Part shown: positions 1 through 8,585 of the stretch, in pieces
Numbering within the stretch: the first letter of the stretch is position 1
How the letters are laid out: each line of letters starts with the position of its first letter
NCBI RefSeq assembly: GCF_000763905.1
Contig: NZ_JRKN01000004.1
Location: 153,055-217,054, forward strand
Reading direction: 5' to 3'
Length of the DNA stretch: 64,000 bases
Source: Paracoccus halophilus
Lineage (GTDB): Bacteria > Pseudomonadota > Alphaproteobacteria > Rhodobacterales > Rhodobacteraceae
The notes under the pieces: model-generated
What the model saw: only the letters and a program-made list of their open reading frames with translations
Database searches by the model: none
Told to the model about the DNA's origin: nothing
Program-made: the position numbers and the translations under genes

Positions 1-774
1 CATCCCCAGATCGGCCGCGACCTTGGCGATCAGGTCGTGATCGCCGACCGAGGCGCCGCCGATGGTGACGATCAGATCCGCCCCCTCAGATTCGGCAAAG
101 CGGTCGCGCAGGCTCTCCTGGGTATCGCGGGCCAGCGGCAGGATAAAGGGATCGGCGCCGGCCTCGCGCGCCATGGCGGCGATGGCGATGTCGTTCGAAC
201 TGACGATCTGGCCGGGTGCCGGATCGGCGCCGGGCAGGACCAGCTCATCCCCGCCGGCAAGGATCGCGACGCGCGGGCGCCGCGCCACGGTGACGCGCGC
301 CACATTCATTGCCGCGATCAGCGCCAGATCCGAGGGGCGCAGCGGGCGTTTGGGTTGAAACTCGTCACCCGCTTTGAAATCATTGCCTTGCAGGCGGATA
401 TTCAGGTTTTCGCCAGCATCGGAAACGGTGATTTCGTCGCCCTTGCGCGTGACGATTTCCTGCATCACCACGCGGTCATAGGCGGCGGGAACCGGCGCGC
501 CGGTAAAGATGCGGATGGCGCTGCCCGGGGGCGTCTCGCTCTGATAGGGCACGCCGGCGGCGGCGGTGCCGATGACCTGCAAGGGCCCGGGCAGTTCGGC
601 CGAGCGCAGCGCATAGCCATCCATGGCCGAGGCATCGAAGGGCGGCTGCGTCAGCCGCGCGACGGCGGGCGCGGCCAGCGCGCGGCCAAGCGCGTCATGC
701 AGGGGGATATCCTCGGTTTCCGGCGCTCGGGCCAGGCCAAGGACAAGGGCGCGGGCTTCATCGACGCTGATCAT
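1..774 (-). CDS. moeA: Molybdopterin molybdenumtransferase MoeA (partial, 3' end missing)
   Basis: MoeA inserts molybdate into adenylylated molybdopterin in the last step of molybdenum cofactor synthesis. 258 codons are visible from an ATG at 774; the remainder lies beyond the left edge, as the family is about 400 residues. The N-terminal part has the typical DALGR and QPPFDASAMDGYA motifs, and the cofactor-binding domain begins near residue 175 with GGDELV, then SSNDIA, then TIGGASVGDHD. It lies 12 bp downstream of moaC in the same direction, so the two are probably cotranscribed with the trp genes. Confidence 0.93.
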   Translation of the reverse strand, partial: MISVDEARALVLGLARAPETEDIPLHDALGRALAAPAVARLTQPPFDASAMDGYALRSAELPGPLQVIGTAAAGVPYQSETPPGSAIRIFTGAPVPAAYDRVVMQEIVTRKGDEITVSDAGENLNIRLQGNDFKAGDEFQPKRPLRPSDLALIAAMNVARVTVARRPRVAILAGGDELVLPGADPAPGQIVSSNDIAIAAMAREAGADPFILPLARDTQESLRDRFAESEGADLIVTIGGASVGDHDLIAKVAADLGM

Positions 775-786
775 GGGGGCCTCCCT

Positions 787-1260
787 TCAGGGTTGGGCGC
801 GGAACTCGCCCGATTTGCCGCCGGTCTTGGAGAGCAGCCGGATGCCTTCGATCCGCATGTCCTTTTGCGCCGCCTTGAGCATGTCATAGACGGTCAGGCA
901 GGCGGTCGAGACGGCGGTCAGCGCCTCCATCTCGACGCCGGTCTTGCCGGTCGTGCGCACGGTGGCGGTGATGCGGATGCCGGGCAGGGCGGGATCGGGC
1001 GTCAGGTCCAGCGAGACCCTGGCGATGGGCAGCGGATGGCACAGCGGGATCAGATCCGAGGTGCGTTTCGCCCCCATGATCCCGGCCAGCCGCGCGACGC
1101 CCAGCACGTCGCCCTTGGCCGCGCCGCCCTGGGCCAGTGCCAGGGTCTCGGCGGACATGAGGACCAGCCCCTCTGCCACGGCCTCGCGCGCGGTGTCGGG
1201 CTTGGCCGAGACATCGACCATATGGGCCTGACCGCTGGCGTCGAAATGGGTCAGGCTCAT
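787..1260 (-). CDS. moaC: Cyclic pyranopterin monophosphate synthase MoaC
   Basis: MoaC works with MoaA to turn GTP into cyclic pyranopterin monophosphate, the first step of molybdenum cofactor synthesis. The 157-residue length is normal. The conserved LCHPLPI segment and the [13 protein letters not shown] segment of the active site are both present. Its ATG overlaps the stop of trpC by four bases (positions 1257-1260), which points to translational coupling, and moeA follows 12 bp later. The coupling of trpC to moaC and moeA is a familiar arrangement in Rhodobacteraceae. Confidence 0.96.
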   Translation of the reverse strand: MSLTHFDASGQAHMVDVSAKPDTAREAVAEGLVLMSAETLALAQGGAAKGDVLGVARLAGIMGAKRTSDLIPLCHPLPIARVSLDLTPDPALPGIRITATVRTTGKTGVEMEALTAVSTACLTVYDMLKAAQKDMRIEGIRLLSKTGGKSGEFRAQP

Positions 1261-2045
1261 GTCAGGCCCAGAATATTGCGGGTGGCGGCGGTGACGTCCT
1301 GCTGCCGCATCAGGCTTTCGCCGATCAGGAAGCGTTTGACGCCTGCATCCCCCATGCGGTCCAGATCGGCGGGTGCGAACAGCCCGCTTTCGCAGACCAG
1401 ATCGCGGCCCTCGGGCACATGCGGCGCAAGCTCCAGCGTGACATCAAGGCTGACCTCGAAGGTCCTGAGGTTGCGGTTGTTTACCCCGATCAGCGGCGAT
1501 TTCAGGCGCAGCGCCCGGTCCAGTTCGGCGCGGTCGTGCACCTCGATCAGCGCATCCATGCCCCAGTGGCGGGCGGCGTCCTCAAGCTCGGCGGCCAGCA
1601 TGTCATCGACCGAGGCCATGATGATCAGGATGCAATCGGCGCCCCAGGCGCGGGCCTCGGCCACCTGATAGGTGTCGTAAAGGAAGTCCTTGCGCAGCGC
1701 GGGCAGATCGCAGGCATCGCGGGCGGCGGTCAGGAAGTCCGGCGCGCCCTGAAAGCTGGGGCCGTCGGTCAGCACCGACAGGCAGGCCGCGCCGCCGGCC
1801 TGATAGGCGCGGGCCAGCGCCGGCGGGTCGAAATCGGGCCGGATCAACCCTTTCGAAGGGCTGGCCTTCTTGATTTCGGCGATCAGCGCGTGGCCGGTCG
1901 CCGCCTTGTCGGCCAGCGCCTGTGCAAAGCCGCGCAGGGGACCGGCGGCGCGGGCCGCGGCCTCGATATCGGCCAGCGGGCGCGCGGATTTGGCGGCGGC
2001 GATTTCGTCAAGCTTGTAGGCTTTGATGCGGTCGAGGATATCCAT
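1257..2045 (-). CDS. trpC: Indole-3-glycerol phosphate synthase
   Basis: TrpC decarboxylates and closes CdRP to indole-3-glycerol phosphate in tryptophan synthesis. The 262-residue single-domain (beta/alpha)8 protein shows the phosphate and substrate motifs [12 protein letters not shown] and [12 protein letters not shown], and the C-terminal IGESLMR phosphate-binding segment. It is not fused to TrpF. It sits 9 bp after ung and overlaps moaC by 4 bp, so it belongs to the trpG-trpD-ung-trpC-moaC-moeA run. Confidence 0.97.
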   Translation of the reverse strand: MDILDRIKAYKLDEIAAAKSARPLADIEAAARAAGPLRGFAQALADKAATGHALIAEIKKASPSKGLIRPDFDPPALARAYQAGGAACLSVLTDGPSFQGAPDFLTAARDACDLPALRKDFLYDTYQVAEARAWGADCILIIMASVDDMLAAELEDAARHWGMDALIEVHDRAELDRALRLKSPLIGVNNRNLRTFEVSLDVTLELAPHVPEGRDLVCESGLFAPADLDRMGDAGVKRFLIGESLMRQQDVTAATRNILGLT

Positions 2046-2054
2046 GGTTTCGGT

Positions 2055-2723
2055 TTACTCCGCAGCGGCCTGTTCGGAAAGGGCCCAGTCGACGGGCATT
2101 TCGCCGCGTTCGCGCAGCCAGTCGTTCACCCGGCTGAACGGGCGCGAGCCAAGGAACCCCCGCCGTGCCGACAGGGGCGAGGGATGGGCGGTTTCGATCA
2201 CCAGATCGCCGTCGCGCGGCAGGCCCGCCAGTGCCTTTTGCGCATGCCCGCCCCACAGGATGAAAGCCAGCGGCCGCTGGGCCTGCGCGCGCTCCACGAC
2301 CTGTCGCACCAGCCGGTCCCAGCCCCATTTCGCATGCACCCCCGCCTGACCGGGCAGCACGGAAAGCGAGCTGTTCAGCAGCAGAACCCCTTGCCGCGCC
2401 CAATGCGACAGATCGCCATTGGGGGGTGCCGCGCCGATATCGTCGCGCAGCTCGGCATAGATATTCTTCAGCGAACGCGGCAGCGCGGTTTCCGGCGTGA
2501 CCGAAAAGGCCAGCCCATTGGCATGGCCCGGCGTCGGATAGGGATCCTGACCCAGAATGACCACGCGCGCGGCCTGGGGCGGGGTCAGGTCCAGCGCGGC
2601 AAAGACGCGGGCGGGGCCGGGCAGCCAGTCCTGATCCGCCAGTCGCTCCGATATTCCCGGCCAGTCCTTGCGGAAAAACGGCAGATCGGCCCATGCCGGC
2701 GGGATCGCGATGCCCTGCGCCAT
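2055..2723 (-). CDS. ung: Uracil-DNA glycosylase, family 1
   Basis: Ung removes uracil from DNA and starts base excision repair in the cytoplasm. The 222-residue protein has the water-activating motif GQDPYPTPGHANGLAFSV, the uracil-contacting LLLNSSLSV segment with its Asn, and the minor-groove loop HPSPLSARRGFLGSRPFS with the catalytic His. It lies inside the tryptophan operon, 3 bp after trpD and 9 bp before trpC, with no room for its own terminator. It is therefore probably expressed with the trp genes. Function by homology is secure; the reason for its placement is not known. Confidence 0.96.
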   Translation of the reverse strand: MAQGIAIPPAWADLPFFRKDWPGISERLADQDWLPGPARVFAALDLTPPQAARVVILGQDPYPTPGHANGLAFSVTPETALPRSLKNIYAELRDDIGAAPPNGDLSHWARQGVLLLNSSLSVLPGQAGVHAKWGWDRLVRQVVERAQAQRPLAFILWGGHAQKALAGLPRDGDLVIETAHPSPLSARRGFLGSRPFSRVNDWLRERGEMPVDWALSEQAAAE

Positions 2724-2726
2724 GGA

Positions 2727-3761
2727 TCAGGCCTGTGGCTCGGGCGCGCCGACCATGGCGACCAGCGCCTCCAGCCGCGCCTGCGCGGCGCCGCTGTCGA
2801 TGGCCTCGGCGGCACGCTCGGCGCCTTCGCGCAGATCTGCGGCCTTGCCCGCGATCAGCAGCGCGGCGGCCGCGTTCAGCAGCACCGCATCGCGATAGGC
2901 GCCCTTTTCGCCGGCCAGCAGCGCGCGCAGCGCGGCGGCGTTCAGGGCGGGGTCGCCGCCCAGCACCGCCTCGAACGGATGGGTGGGCAGGCCGGCATCC
3001 TCGGGCGTGATCTCGAATTCGGCGATCTCGCCATCCTTCAACTGCGCGACCCAGGTCGGCCCGGCGATCGAGATTTCATCCGTGCCATCGCTGCCATGGA
3101 CCATCCAGACCGTTTCCGATCCCAGCTCGCGCAGGGTCTCGGCCATGGGGCGGTTCCAGACCCGGTCGAAGGTGCCGGTCAGCTGCCGCCGCACGCCGCC
3201 GGGATTGGTCAGCGGCCCCAGCAGGTTGAACAGGGTGCGCGTGCCCAGTTCCGCCCGCGCCGGGCCGACATGGCGCATGGCGGGGTGGTGCATGGGCGCC
3301 ATCATGAAGCAGATGCCGGTCTGCGCCAGCGCCTGTTCGGCGATCTCGGGCGTGGCCATCACGTTCAGGCCCAGATGGGTCAGCGCATCGGCGGAACCGG
3401 ATTTCGACGACAGGTTGCGGTTGCCGTGCTTGGCCACCGGCACGCCCGCGCCCGCCACCACAAAGGCCGTCGCGGTCGAGATGTTCAGCGTGCCCTTGCC
3501 GTCGCCGCCGGTGCCGACGATATCCATCGCATCCGCCGGCGCCTCGATGCGGTTCATGCGATTGCGCATGGCGCGGGCGGCGGCGGCGATCTCGTCCACG
3601 GTTTCGCCGCGCACGCGCAGCGCCATCAGCAGCCCGCCGATCTGGGCGGGGGTCGCGGCGCCCTCGAACAGGGCGTTGAAGGCGGCCTCGGCCTCGGCCC
3701 CGGTCAGGGGACGGCTGGCGGCAAGGCCGATCAGTGGGCGGATATCGGTCGCGCCGCTCAT
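2727..3761 (-). CDS. trpD: Anthranilate phosphoribosyltransferase
   Basis: TrpD transfers a phosphoribosyl group from PRPP to anthranilate. The 344-residue protein has the PRPP-binding [14 protein letters not shown] loop and the [17 protein letters not shown] segment, both diagnostic. Its ATG overlaps the trpG stop by four bases (3758-3761), and ung follows after 3 bp. It is not fused to the TrpG amidotransferase, as it is in enterobacteria. Confidence 0.97.
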   Translation of the reverse strand: MSGATDIRPLIGLAASRPLTGAEAEAAFNALFEGAATPAQIGGLLMALRVRGETVDEIAAAARAMRNRMNRIEAPADAMDIVGTGGDGKGTLNISTATAFVVAGAGVPVAKHGNRNLSSKSGSADALTHLGLNVMATPEIAEQALAQTGICFMMAPMHHPAMRHVGPARAELGTRTLFNLLGPLTNPGGVRRQLTGTFDRVWNRPMAETLRELGSETVWMVHGSDGTDEISIAGPTWVAQLKDGEIAEFEITPEDAGLPTHPFEAVLGGDPALNAAALRALLAGEKGAYRDAVLLNAAAALLIAGKAADLREGAERAAEAIDSGAAQARLEALVAMVGAPEPQA

Positions 3762-4348
3762 GCGGCGCGGTCCAGATTGCCGCAGCGGCGCAGGAAATTG
3801 CGGATCATGTCGTGGCCATGTTCCGAGGCGATGGATTCGGGGTGGAACTGCACCCCCTCGATGGGCAGGGTTCGGTGGACCAGCCCCATGATCGTGTCGT
3901 CCGCCGTGGTGGCGGTGACGCGCAGGCAGTCGGGCAGTGATTCCGGCTCGACCGTCAGCGAATGATAGCGCGTCGCGGTCAGGGGCGAGGGCAGGCCGGC
4001 GAAGACCCCGGTGCCGTCATGGCTGATCGCATCGGTCTTGCCATGCACGATTTCGCGCGCGCGCACGACCTTGCCGCCAAAGGCCTCGCCGATCGCCTGA
4101 TGGCCCAGGCAGACGCCCAGCAGCGGCAGGCCGCGTTCCGCCACCGCCCGGATCAGCGGCACGATGATGCCGGCCTGCGCGGGGGTGCATGGCCCGGGCG
4201 AGATGACGATGCCCTGCGCGCCCATCCCAAGCGCCCCGTCCACGTCCAGCGCGTCATTGCGGCGCACGACCACATCCGCGCCCGCCTCGCCCAGATAATG
4301 CACGAGGTTCCAGGTGAAGCTGTCGTAATTGTCGATGAGCAGGATCAT
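3758..4348 (-). CDS. trpG: Anthranilate synthase, glutamine amidotransferase component
   Basis: TrpG supplies ammonia from glutamine to TrpE. The chosen ATG at 4348 gives the standard N-terminus [15 protein letters not shown]; an in-frame ATG at 4363 would add five residues. The class I amidotransferase triad is visible: Cys in LLGVCLGHQ, His and Glu in FHPESI. It is the first gene of the minus-strand operon. Its partner trpE is about 4 kb away on the other strand, so the two subunits are not cotranscribed. The protein may also serve 4-amino-4-deoxychorismate synthesis, as in many bacteria. Confidence 0.95.
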   Translation of the reverse strand: MILLIDNYDSFTWNLVHYLGEAGADVVVRRNDALDVDGALGMGAQGIVISPGPCTPAQAGIIVPLIRAVAERGLPLLGVCLGHQAIGEAFGGKVVRAREIVHGKTDAISHDGTGVFAGLPSPLTATRYHSLTVEPESLPDCLRVTATTADDTIMGLVHRTLPIEGVQFHPESIASEHGHDMIRNFLRRCGNLDRAA

Positions 4349-4486
4349 GGAGGCGCCTTGCATTGGGGGGTGAACCCCGGGAAAACTGCCGTTATAGATG
4401 GGCTAAAGCCTTGCCGGGGGTCAAGCCCGCAGGGCAAGAAAAACAGGCGTGCATGCGCGCCCTCACGCGGCAGGACAAGGCGAGCT

Positions 4487-5335
4487 ATGGCAAAAGGATT
4501 CGCGGCGGGGCTGATTCAGGGTGCCGTGATCTGCGGTGCGGGTCTGGTGGTGCTGTCGCTTGCCATGCCGCAGCCGCCGCGCCCGTCCGGGCTGGCGGAC
4601 GTGCCTGTGGCGGAGCTCGCGACCGGCGCCGAAAACCCGGCAGCGGGCAGCCGCGCGACCGAGACGCTGTCCGTGCCCGCCGGCTCGGAATTCGCGCGCG
4701 GCACCGATATGCAGCCGCAGCCGCCGCAGCCTCTGACCGCCGCCCCCCGGCTTGCCAGCCCCCCCGTGGTCGCGGCCCCCGCCGATGAGATCGCCCCCGA
4801 GGCGGCCGAGACCGAGCGCCAGCGCCCCGAGGCGCGCGGCGAGGCTCCGGCCGCGCCCGCGATCACCCTGCGCGCGCCCGAGCCCGTCGCTCTGCCCGAT
4901 GCCGCGGACAAGGCGCCGGTGCCGCTGGCGCTGCCGGGCAGGGTGGTGGTGCCGACGCCCGACCGCGCGCCCGAAAGCGGCCTGTCCGATCCGGGCCTGC
5001 CCCGGCCGACCGCGCCGCGGGCCGGTCAGGCAGGGCAGGCGGATGCGGCGCCGGTCCTGTCGCGGCCCGAAACTCCGCCAGAAATTCGGCCCGAACCGCA
5101 GCCCGAGCCGGCCGAAGCCGTTGCCGGGCTTGCGGCGCCCGCGCCGGCGCCGCTGCCCGCCGTTCAGGCCCGCCCCGCCCCGGATCCGCAGCGCGAATCG
5201 GCGCCGCTGCCCGTCGCCGTTACGCCCGAGGCCCCGCCCGCATCCCAGACCGCATCCCCGCCCGCAACCGCGCCGGGATCGGGCTTCGATCTGTCGCTGC
5301 CGCCGGGCCTCGGCGATCTGCGCCTGAACGACTAG
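4487..5335 (+). CDS. Pro/Ala-rich single-pass membrane protein, resembles the N-terminal part of divergent polysaccharide deacetylases
   Basis: The 282-residue product starts with MAKGFAAGLIQGAVICGAG, one hydrophobic helix (about residues 6-28), and then continues as low-complexity Pro, Ala and Glu-rich sequence with no globular domain. Rhodobacteraceae divergent polysaccharide deacetylases (DUF610 family) have, as I recall them, this kind of N-terminus followed by a catalytic domain. Here the protein ends at residue 282 (ending RLND) without any deacetylase domain. The stop lies 13 bp before the next gene. It could be a truncated relative or a stand-alone periplasm-spanning protein. Its start, ATG at 4487, was chosen because it precedes the hydrophobic helix directly. 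It is divergent from trpG. Confidence 0.6.
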   Translation: MAKGFAAGLIQGAVICGAGLVVLSLAMPQPPRPSGLADVPVAELATGAENPAAGSRATETLSVPAGSEFARGTDMQPQPPQPLTAAPRLASPPVVAAPADEIAPEAAETERQRPEARGEAPAAPAITLRAPEPVALPDAADKAPVPLALPGRVVVPTPDRAPESGLSDPGLPRPTAPRAGQAGQADAAPVLSRPETPPEIRPEPQPEPAEAVAGLAAPAPAPLPAVQARPAPDPQRESAPLPVAVTPEAPPASQTASPPATAPGSGFDLSLPPGLGDLRLND

Positions 5336-5348
5336 CCCCGGACACGCC

Positions 5349-6524
5349 ATGCCAGCCATCAATCCCGCCCTTGCCTCGACCTTCCGGCCGCCAGTCATGG
5401 AGGCGCGCCGCTGGATCGAGGGGGTCAGCTTTCCGCCCGAGCGCCCGCTGATCAATCTCAGCCAGGCGGCGCCGGTCGCGCCGCCGCCCGAACCCCTGCG
5501 CCGCGCCATGGCCGAGGCGGCGCTGAACCGCGCGGACGCGCATCTTTACGGTCCCGTGCTGGGCCGGGCGGAGCTGCGCGAGGCCGTCGCCCGCGAATGG
5601 TCCCGCGCCTATGGCGGCGCCATCCGCAGCGATGAGGTCGCGATCACCCAGGGCTGCAACCAGGCCTTTTGCGCCGCGATCCAGTCGCTGGCCGGGCCGG
5701 GCGACGAGGTGATCCTGCCGCTGCCCTGGTATTTCAACCACAAGATGTGGCTGGACATGCAGGGCATCCGCACGGTCGGGCTGCATTGCGGGCAGGACAT
5801 GATCCCCGATGCCGAGACCGCCGCCGCGCTGGTCAGTGACCGCACCCGCGCCATCGTGCTGGTCAGCCCCAACAACCCGTCGGGCGCGGAATATCCGGCC
5901 GAAACCCTGCGCGCATTCCGCGATCTGGCGCGCGAACGCGGGCTGGCGCTGATCCTGGACGAGACCTATCGCGATTTTGATAGCCGCGAGGGCGCGCCGC
6001 ATGATCTGTTCGCCGATCCCGACTGGGGCGAGGTGCTGATCCATCTCTACAGCTTCTCCAAGGCCTACCGGCTGACCGGGCATCGCGTGGGCGCGCTGAT
6101 CACCGGCCCCGCCCGCATGGTCGAGATCGAGAAATTCCTGGATACCGTCGCCATCTGCGCCGGCCAGCTTGGCCAGATCGGCGCCGCCTGGGGCATGGCG
6201 AACCTGCGCGACTGGCTGGCCGGCGAGCGGGCCGAGATCCTTGCCCGGCGCGATGCCATGGCCAGCGGCATGGCCGGGCTTGACGGCTGGCGCGTCAAGG
6301 GCTGCGGTGCCTATTTCGCCTGGGTCGAACACCCCTATCGGATGGGCTCGGCCGAGCTGGCGCGGCGGCTGGTCCATGAGGCCGGCGTACTGCTGTTGCC
6401 GGGCACCATGTTCATGCCCGAGGGGGATGCGCAGGCGTCGCGGCATCTGCGCATCGCCTTTGCCAATGCCGATCGGGTCGGGATCGCGGCGCTGTTGCAG
6501 CGGCTTGCGGCATTTCGACCCTGA
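5349..6524 (+). CDS. PLP-dependent class I/II aminotransferase
   Basis: This 391-residue fold-type I aminotransferase has the SPNNPSG motif, the LDETYRDF segment contacting the cofactor, and the Schiff-base lysine in YSFSKAYRLTGHRVG. The N-terminal INLSQAAP region is typical of the aspartate aminotransferase superfamily. The substrate cannot be read from the sequence; a 2-oxoacid transaminase or C-S lyase-like role are both possible. It follows the membrane protein by 13 bp, so the two are likely in one transcript. Confidence 0.88.
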   Translation: MPAINPALASTFRPPVMEARRWIEGVSFPPERPLINLSQAAPVAPPPEPLRRAMAEAALNRADAHLYGPVLGRAELREAVAREWSRAYGGAIRSDEVAITQGCNQAFCAAIQSLAGPGDEVILPLPWYFNHKMWLDMQGIRTVGLHCGQDMIPDAETAAALVSDRTRAIVLVSPNNPSGAEYPAETLRAFRDLARERGLALILDETYRDFDSREGAPHDLFADPDWGEVLIHLYSFSKAYRLTGHRVGALITGPARMVEIEKFLDTVAICAGQLGQIGAAWGMANLRDWLAGERAEILARRDAMASGMAGLDGWRVKGCGAYFAWVEHPYRMGSAELARRLVHEAGVLLLPGTMFMPEGDAQASRHLRIAFANADRVGIAALLQRLAAFRP

Positions 6525-6644
6525 AAAACCCGCCTCTGCCCCGCGCGGCCTGCCGTCACGGCCGCGATCGCGACACTTGCCGCCGGGGCGATGGCACCCT
6601 AAAGACTTGGCACAAGAATGAAATCATGACGAGGCAGCGACAAG

Positions 6645-8585
6645 ATGCGCGGCAAGGGCAGATCGACCATCGTGTGGGTGCTGATGGGGATGCTGATACT
6701 GGGATTGGGCGGCTTTGGCGTGACCAATTTCTCGGGCGGGAGCACGGATATCGGCGCGGTCGGGCAGGTCGAGGTGACCTCGGACGATTACCGGCGCATG
6801 CTGAATGCCGAAATGCAGGAATTCGCCGCCCGCACCGGCCGCCAGCTCAGCCCCGCCGAGGCGCGCGCCATCGGCATCGAGCAATCGGCGCTCGCGCGTC
6901 TTTTCACCGCCGCCGCGCTTGAGAACGAGGCCAGGCAGATCGGCGTTTCGGTCGGCGACCAGCCGGTGCTGAAACAGATCGCCGCCGATCCGGGATTTCG
7001 CGGGCTGAGCGGGAATTTCGACCGCGAGGTCTATGCCGACGAGTTGCGGCGTCTGGGCTATACCGAGGCCGAATACGAACATGACCTGCGCATGGACGAG
7101 GCGCGCTCGATCCTGCTGCGCGCGGCGCTGGCCGGCGTGGTCGCGCCGCAGCCGGTGACCTCGCTGACCCAGGGCTGGCTGCTGGAGACGCGCGACATAC
7201 ATTGGCGCGAATTGACCGCCGAGGATCTGCCGGAGCCGATCGCGCAGCCCGATGACGCCACGCTGGAGGCCTGGCATCAGGCCAATGCCGACCGCTTCAC
7301 CTCGCCCGAGATCCGCAAGATCACCTTTGCCTGGCTCACGCCCGAGATGCTGGAAGCCGAGGTCGAGGTGAACGAGGAGGCCCTGCGCGACCTTTATGAC
7401 AGTCGCATCGCGGATTACCGGCAGCCCGAGCGCCGGATGGTGGAGCGTCTGGTCTTTCCGACCATGGCCGCCGCCGAGGATGCCAGGGCGCGGCTCGACC
7501 GCGGCGAAGCCACCTTTGAGGAACTGGCCGCCGAGCGCGGGCTGACGCTTGAGGATATCGACCTGGGCGAGGTTGCCGAGGCCGATCTGGGCGCGGCGGG
7601 CGCGGCGGTCTTCGCGCTGGACGCGCCCGGCATCGCCGGGCCGGCCAGTTCCGATCTGGGTCCGGCCCTGTTCTCGATGAATGCGATCCTCGAACCGGTG
7701 GACATCCCCTATGAGCAGGCGCGCGCCGATCTGCGCCTTGAGGCGGCCGTGGATCGCGCCCGCCGCGAAATCGAGGACAGCGCCAGTGATTTTTCCGACC
7801 GGCTGGCGGGCGGCGCCACGCTTGAGGATCTGGCCGATGAGACGCCGATGGAGCTGGGCAGGATCGACTGGACGGCGAATGCCGAAGCCGATCCGGGCGG
7901 CATCGACGCCTATCCGGAATTCCGCGAAAAGGCGGCCCAGATCACCGAGCGCGACTTTCCCGAACTCTTCGAGCTCGAGGATGGCGGCGTCTTCGCGCTG
8001 CGGCTGGATGCGATCGAGCCGCCGGCGCTGATCCCCTTTGCCGAGGTCCGCGACCGGGTGGCCGAGGACTGGACCCGCAACGAGACCATTCGCCAGCTTC
8101 GGGTCCTTGCCGAGGAGCAGCGCGTCCGCGCCGATGCCGTCGCCCAGCCGGTGATCGAGCCGGCGCAGACCGCCGCCACGGATCCGGTCGCGCAGGCGGC
8201 CGGGGTGATGGTCGATACACCCGCAAGCGCAGAGGAACCCGGGCAGGCGCTCGGGCCCGGTCAGGCCGAGATCGGGCTGGAACGCGGCGGTTTCATCGCC
8301 GATGTGCCGCAGGAGGTCGTGACCCAGGCCTTCGAGATCGCCGAGCCCGGCCAGACCGAGATCGTCGATGCCGCGGGCCGGGTCTTTCTGGTCACGCTGG
8401 ACGCGGTGCATCCGGCCGAAACCGACAGCGAGGAGGCCCGGCAGGTGCGCGACGGAATCGAGGCACGCCTGGCCGATTCCATGCGCCAGGATGTGTTTGA
8501 ATATTTCACCCGCGCCTTGCAGACGCAGGGCGGCGTGACCCTGAACCAGACCGCGATCGATGCGGAGAATGCGCGGCTGCAATAA
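6645..8585 (+). CDS. ppiD: PpiD-like periplasmic peptidyl-prolyl isomerase/chaperone (SurA N-domain)
   Basis: The 646-residue protein has one N-terminal membrane anchor (IVWVLMGMLILGLGGFGV), a SurA/PpiD-type N-terminal chaperone domain (roughly residues 35-190), a weak parvulin-like region in the middle, and a C-terminal helical part. This matches PpiD, which helps fold exported proteins near the Sec translocon on the periplasmic face. Parvulin active-site residues are not obvious, so it may act mainly as a chaperone. The stop codon overlaps the trpE start (TAATG at 8583-8587), so trpE translation is probably coupled to it. Confidence 0.88.
   Translation: MRGKGRSTIVWVLMGMLILGLGGFGVTNFSGGSTDIGAVGQVEVTSDDYRRMLNAEMQEFAARTGRQLSPAEARAIGIEQSALARLFTAAALENEARQIGVSVGDQPVLKQIAADPGFRGLSGNFDREVYADELRRLGYTEAEYEHDLRMDEARSILLRAALAGVVAPQPVTSLTQGWLLETRDIHWRELTAEDLPEPIAQPDDATLEAWHQANADRFTSPEIRKITFAWLTPEMLEAEVEVNEEALRDLYDSRIADYRQPERRMVERLVFPTMAAAEDARARLDRGEATFEELAAERGLTLEDIDLGEVAEADLGAAGAAVFALDAPGIAGPASSDLGPALFSMNAILEPVDIPYEQARADLRLEAAVDRARREIEDSASDFSDRLAGGATLEDLADETPMELGRIDWTANAEADPGGIDAYPEFREKAAQITERDFPELFELEDGGVFALRLDAIEPPALIPFAEVRDRVAEDWTRNETIRQLRVLAEEQRVRADAVAQPVIEPAQTAATDPVAQAAGVMVDTPASAEEPGQALGPGQAEIGLERGGFIADVPQEVVTQAFEIAEPGQTEIVDAAGRVFLVTLDAVHPAETDSEEARQVRDGIEARLADSMRQDVFEYFTRALQTQGGVTLNQTAIDAENARLQ

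Noticed and set aside
37..3965. Long plus-strand frames opposite moeA, trpC and trpD
   Set aside because: They are antisense to secure genes, and their translations are Arg/Gly/Gln-rich without conserved motifs.
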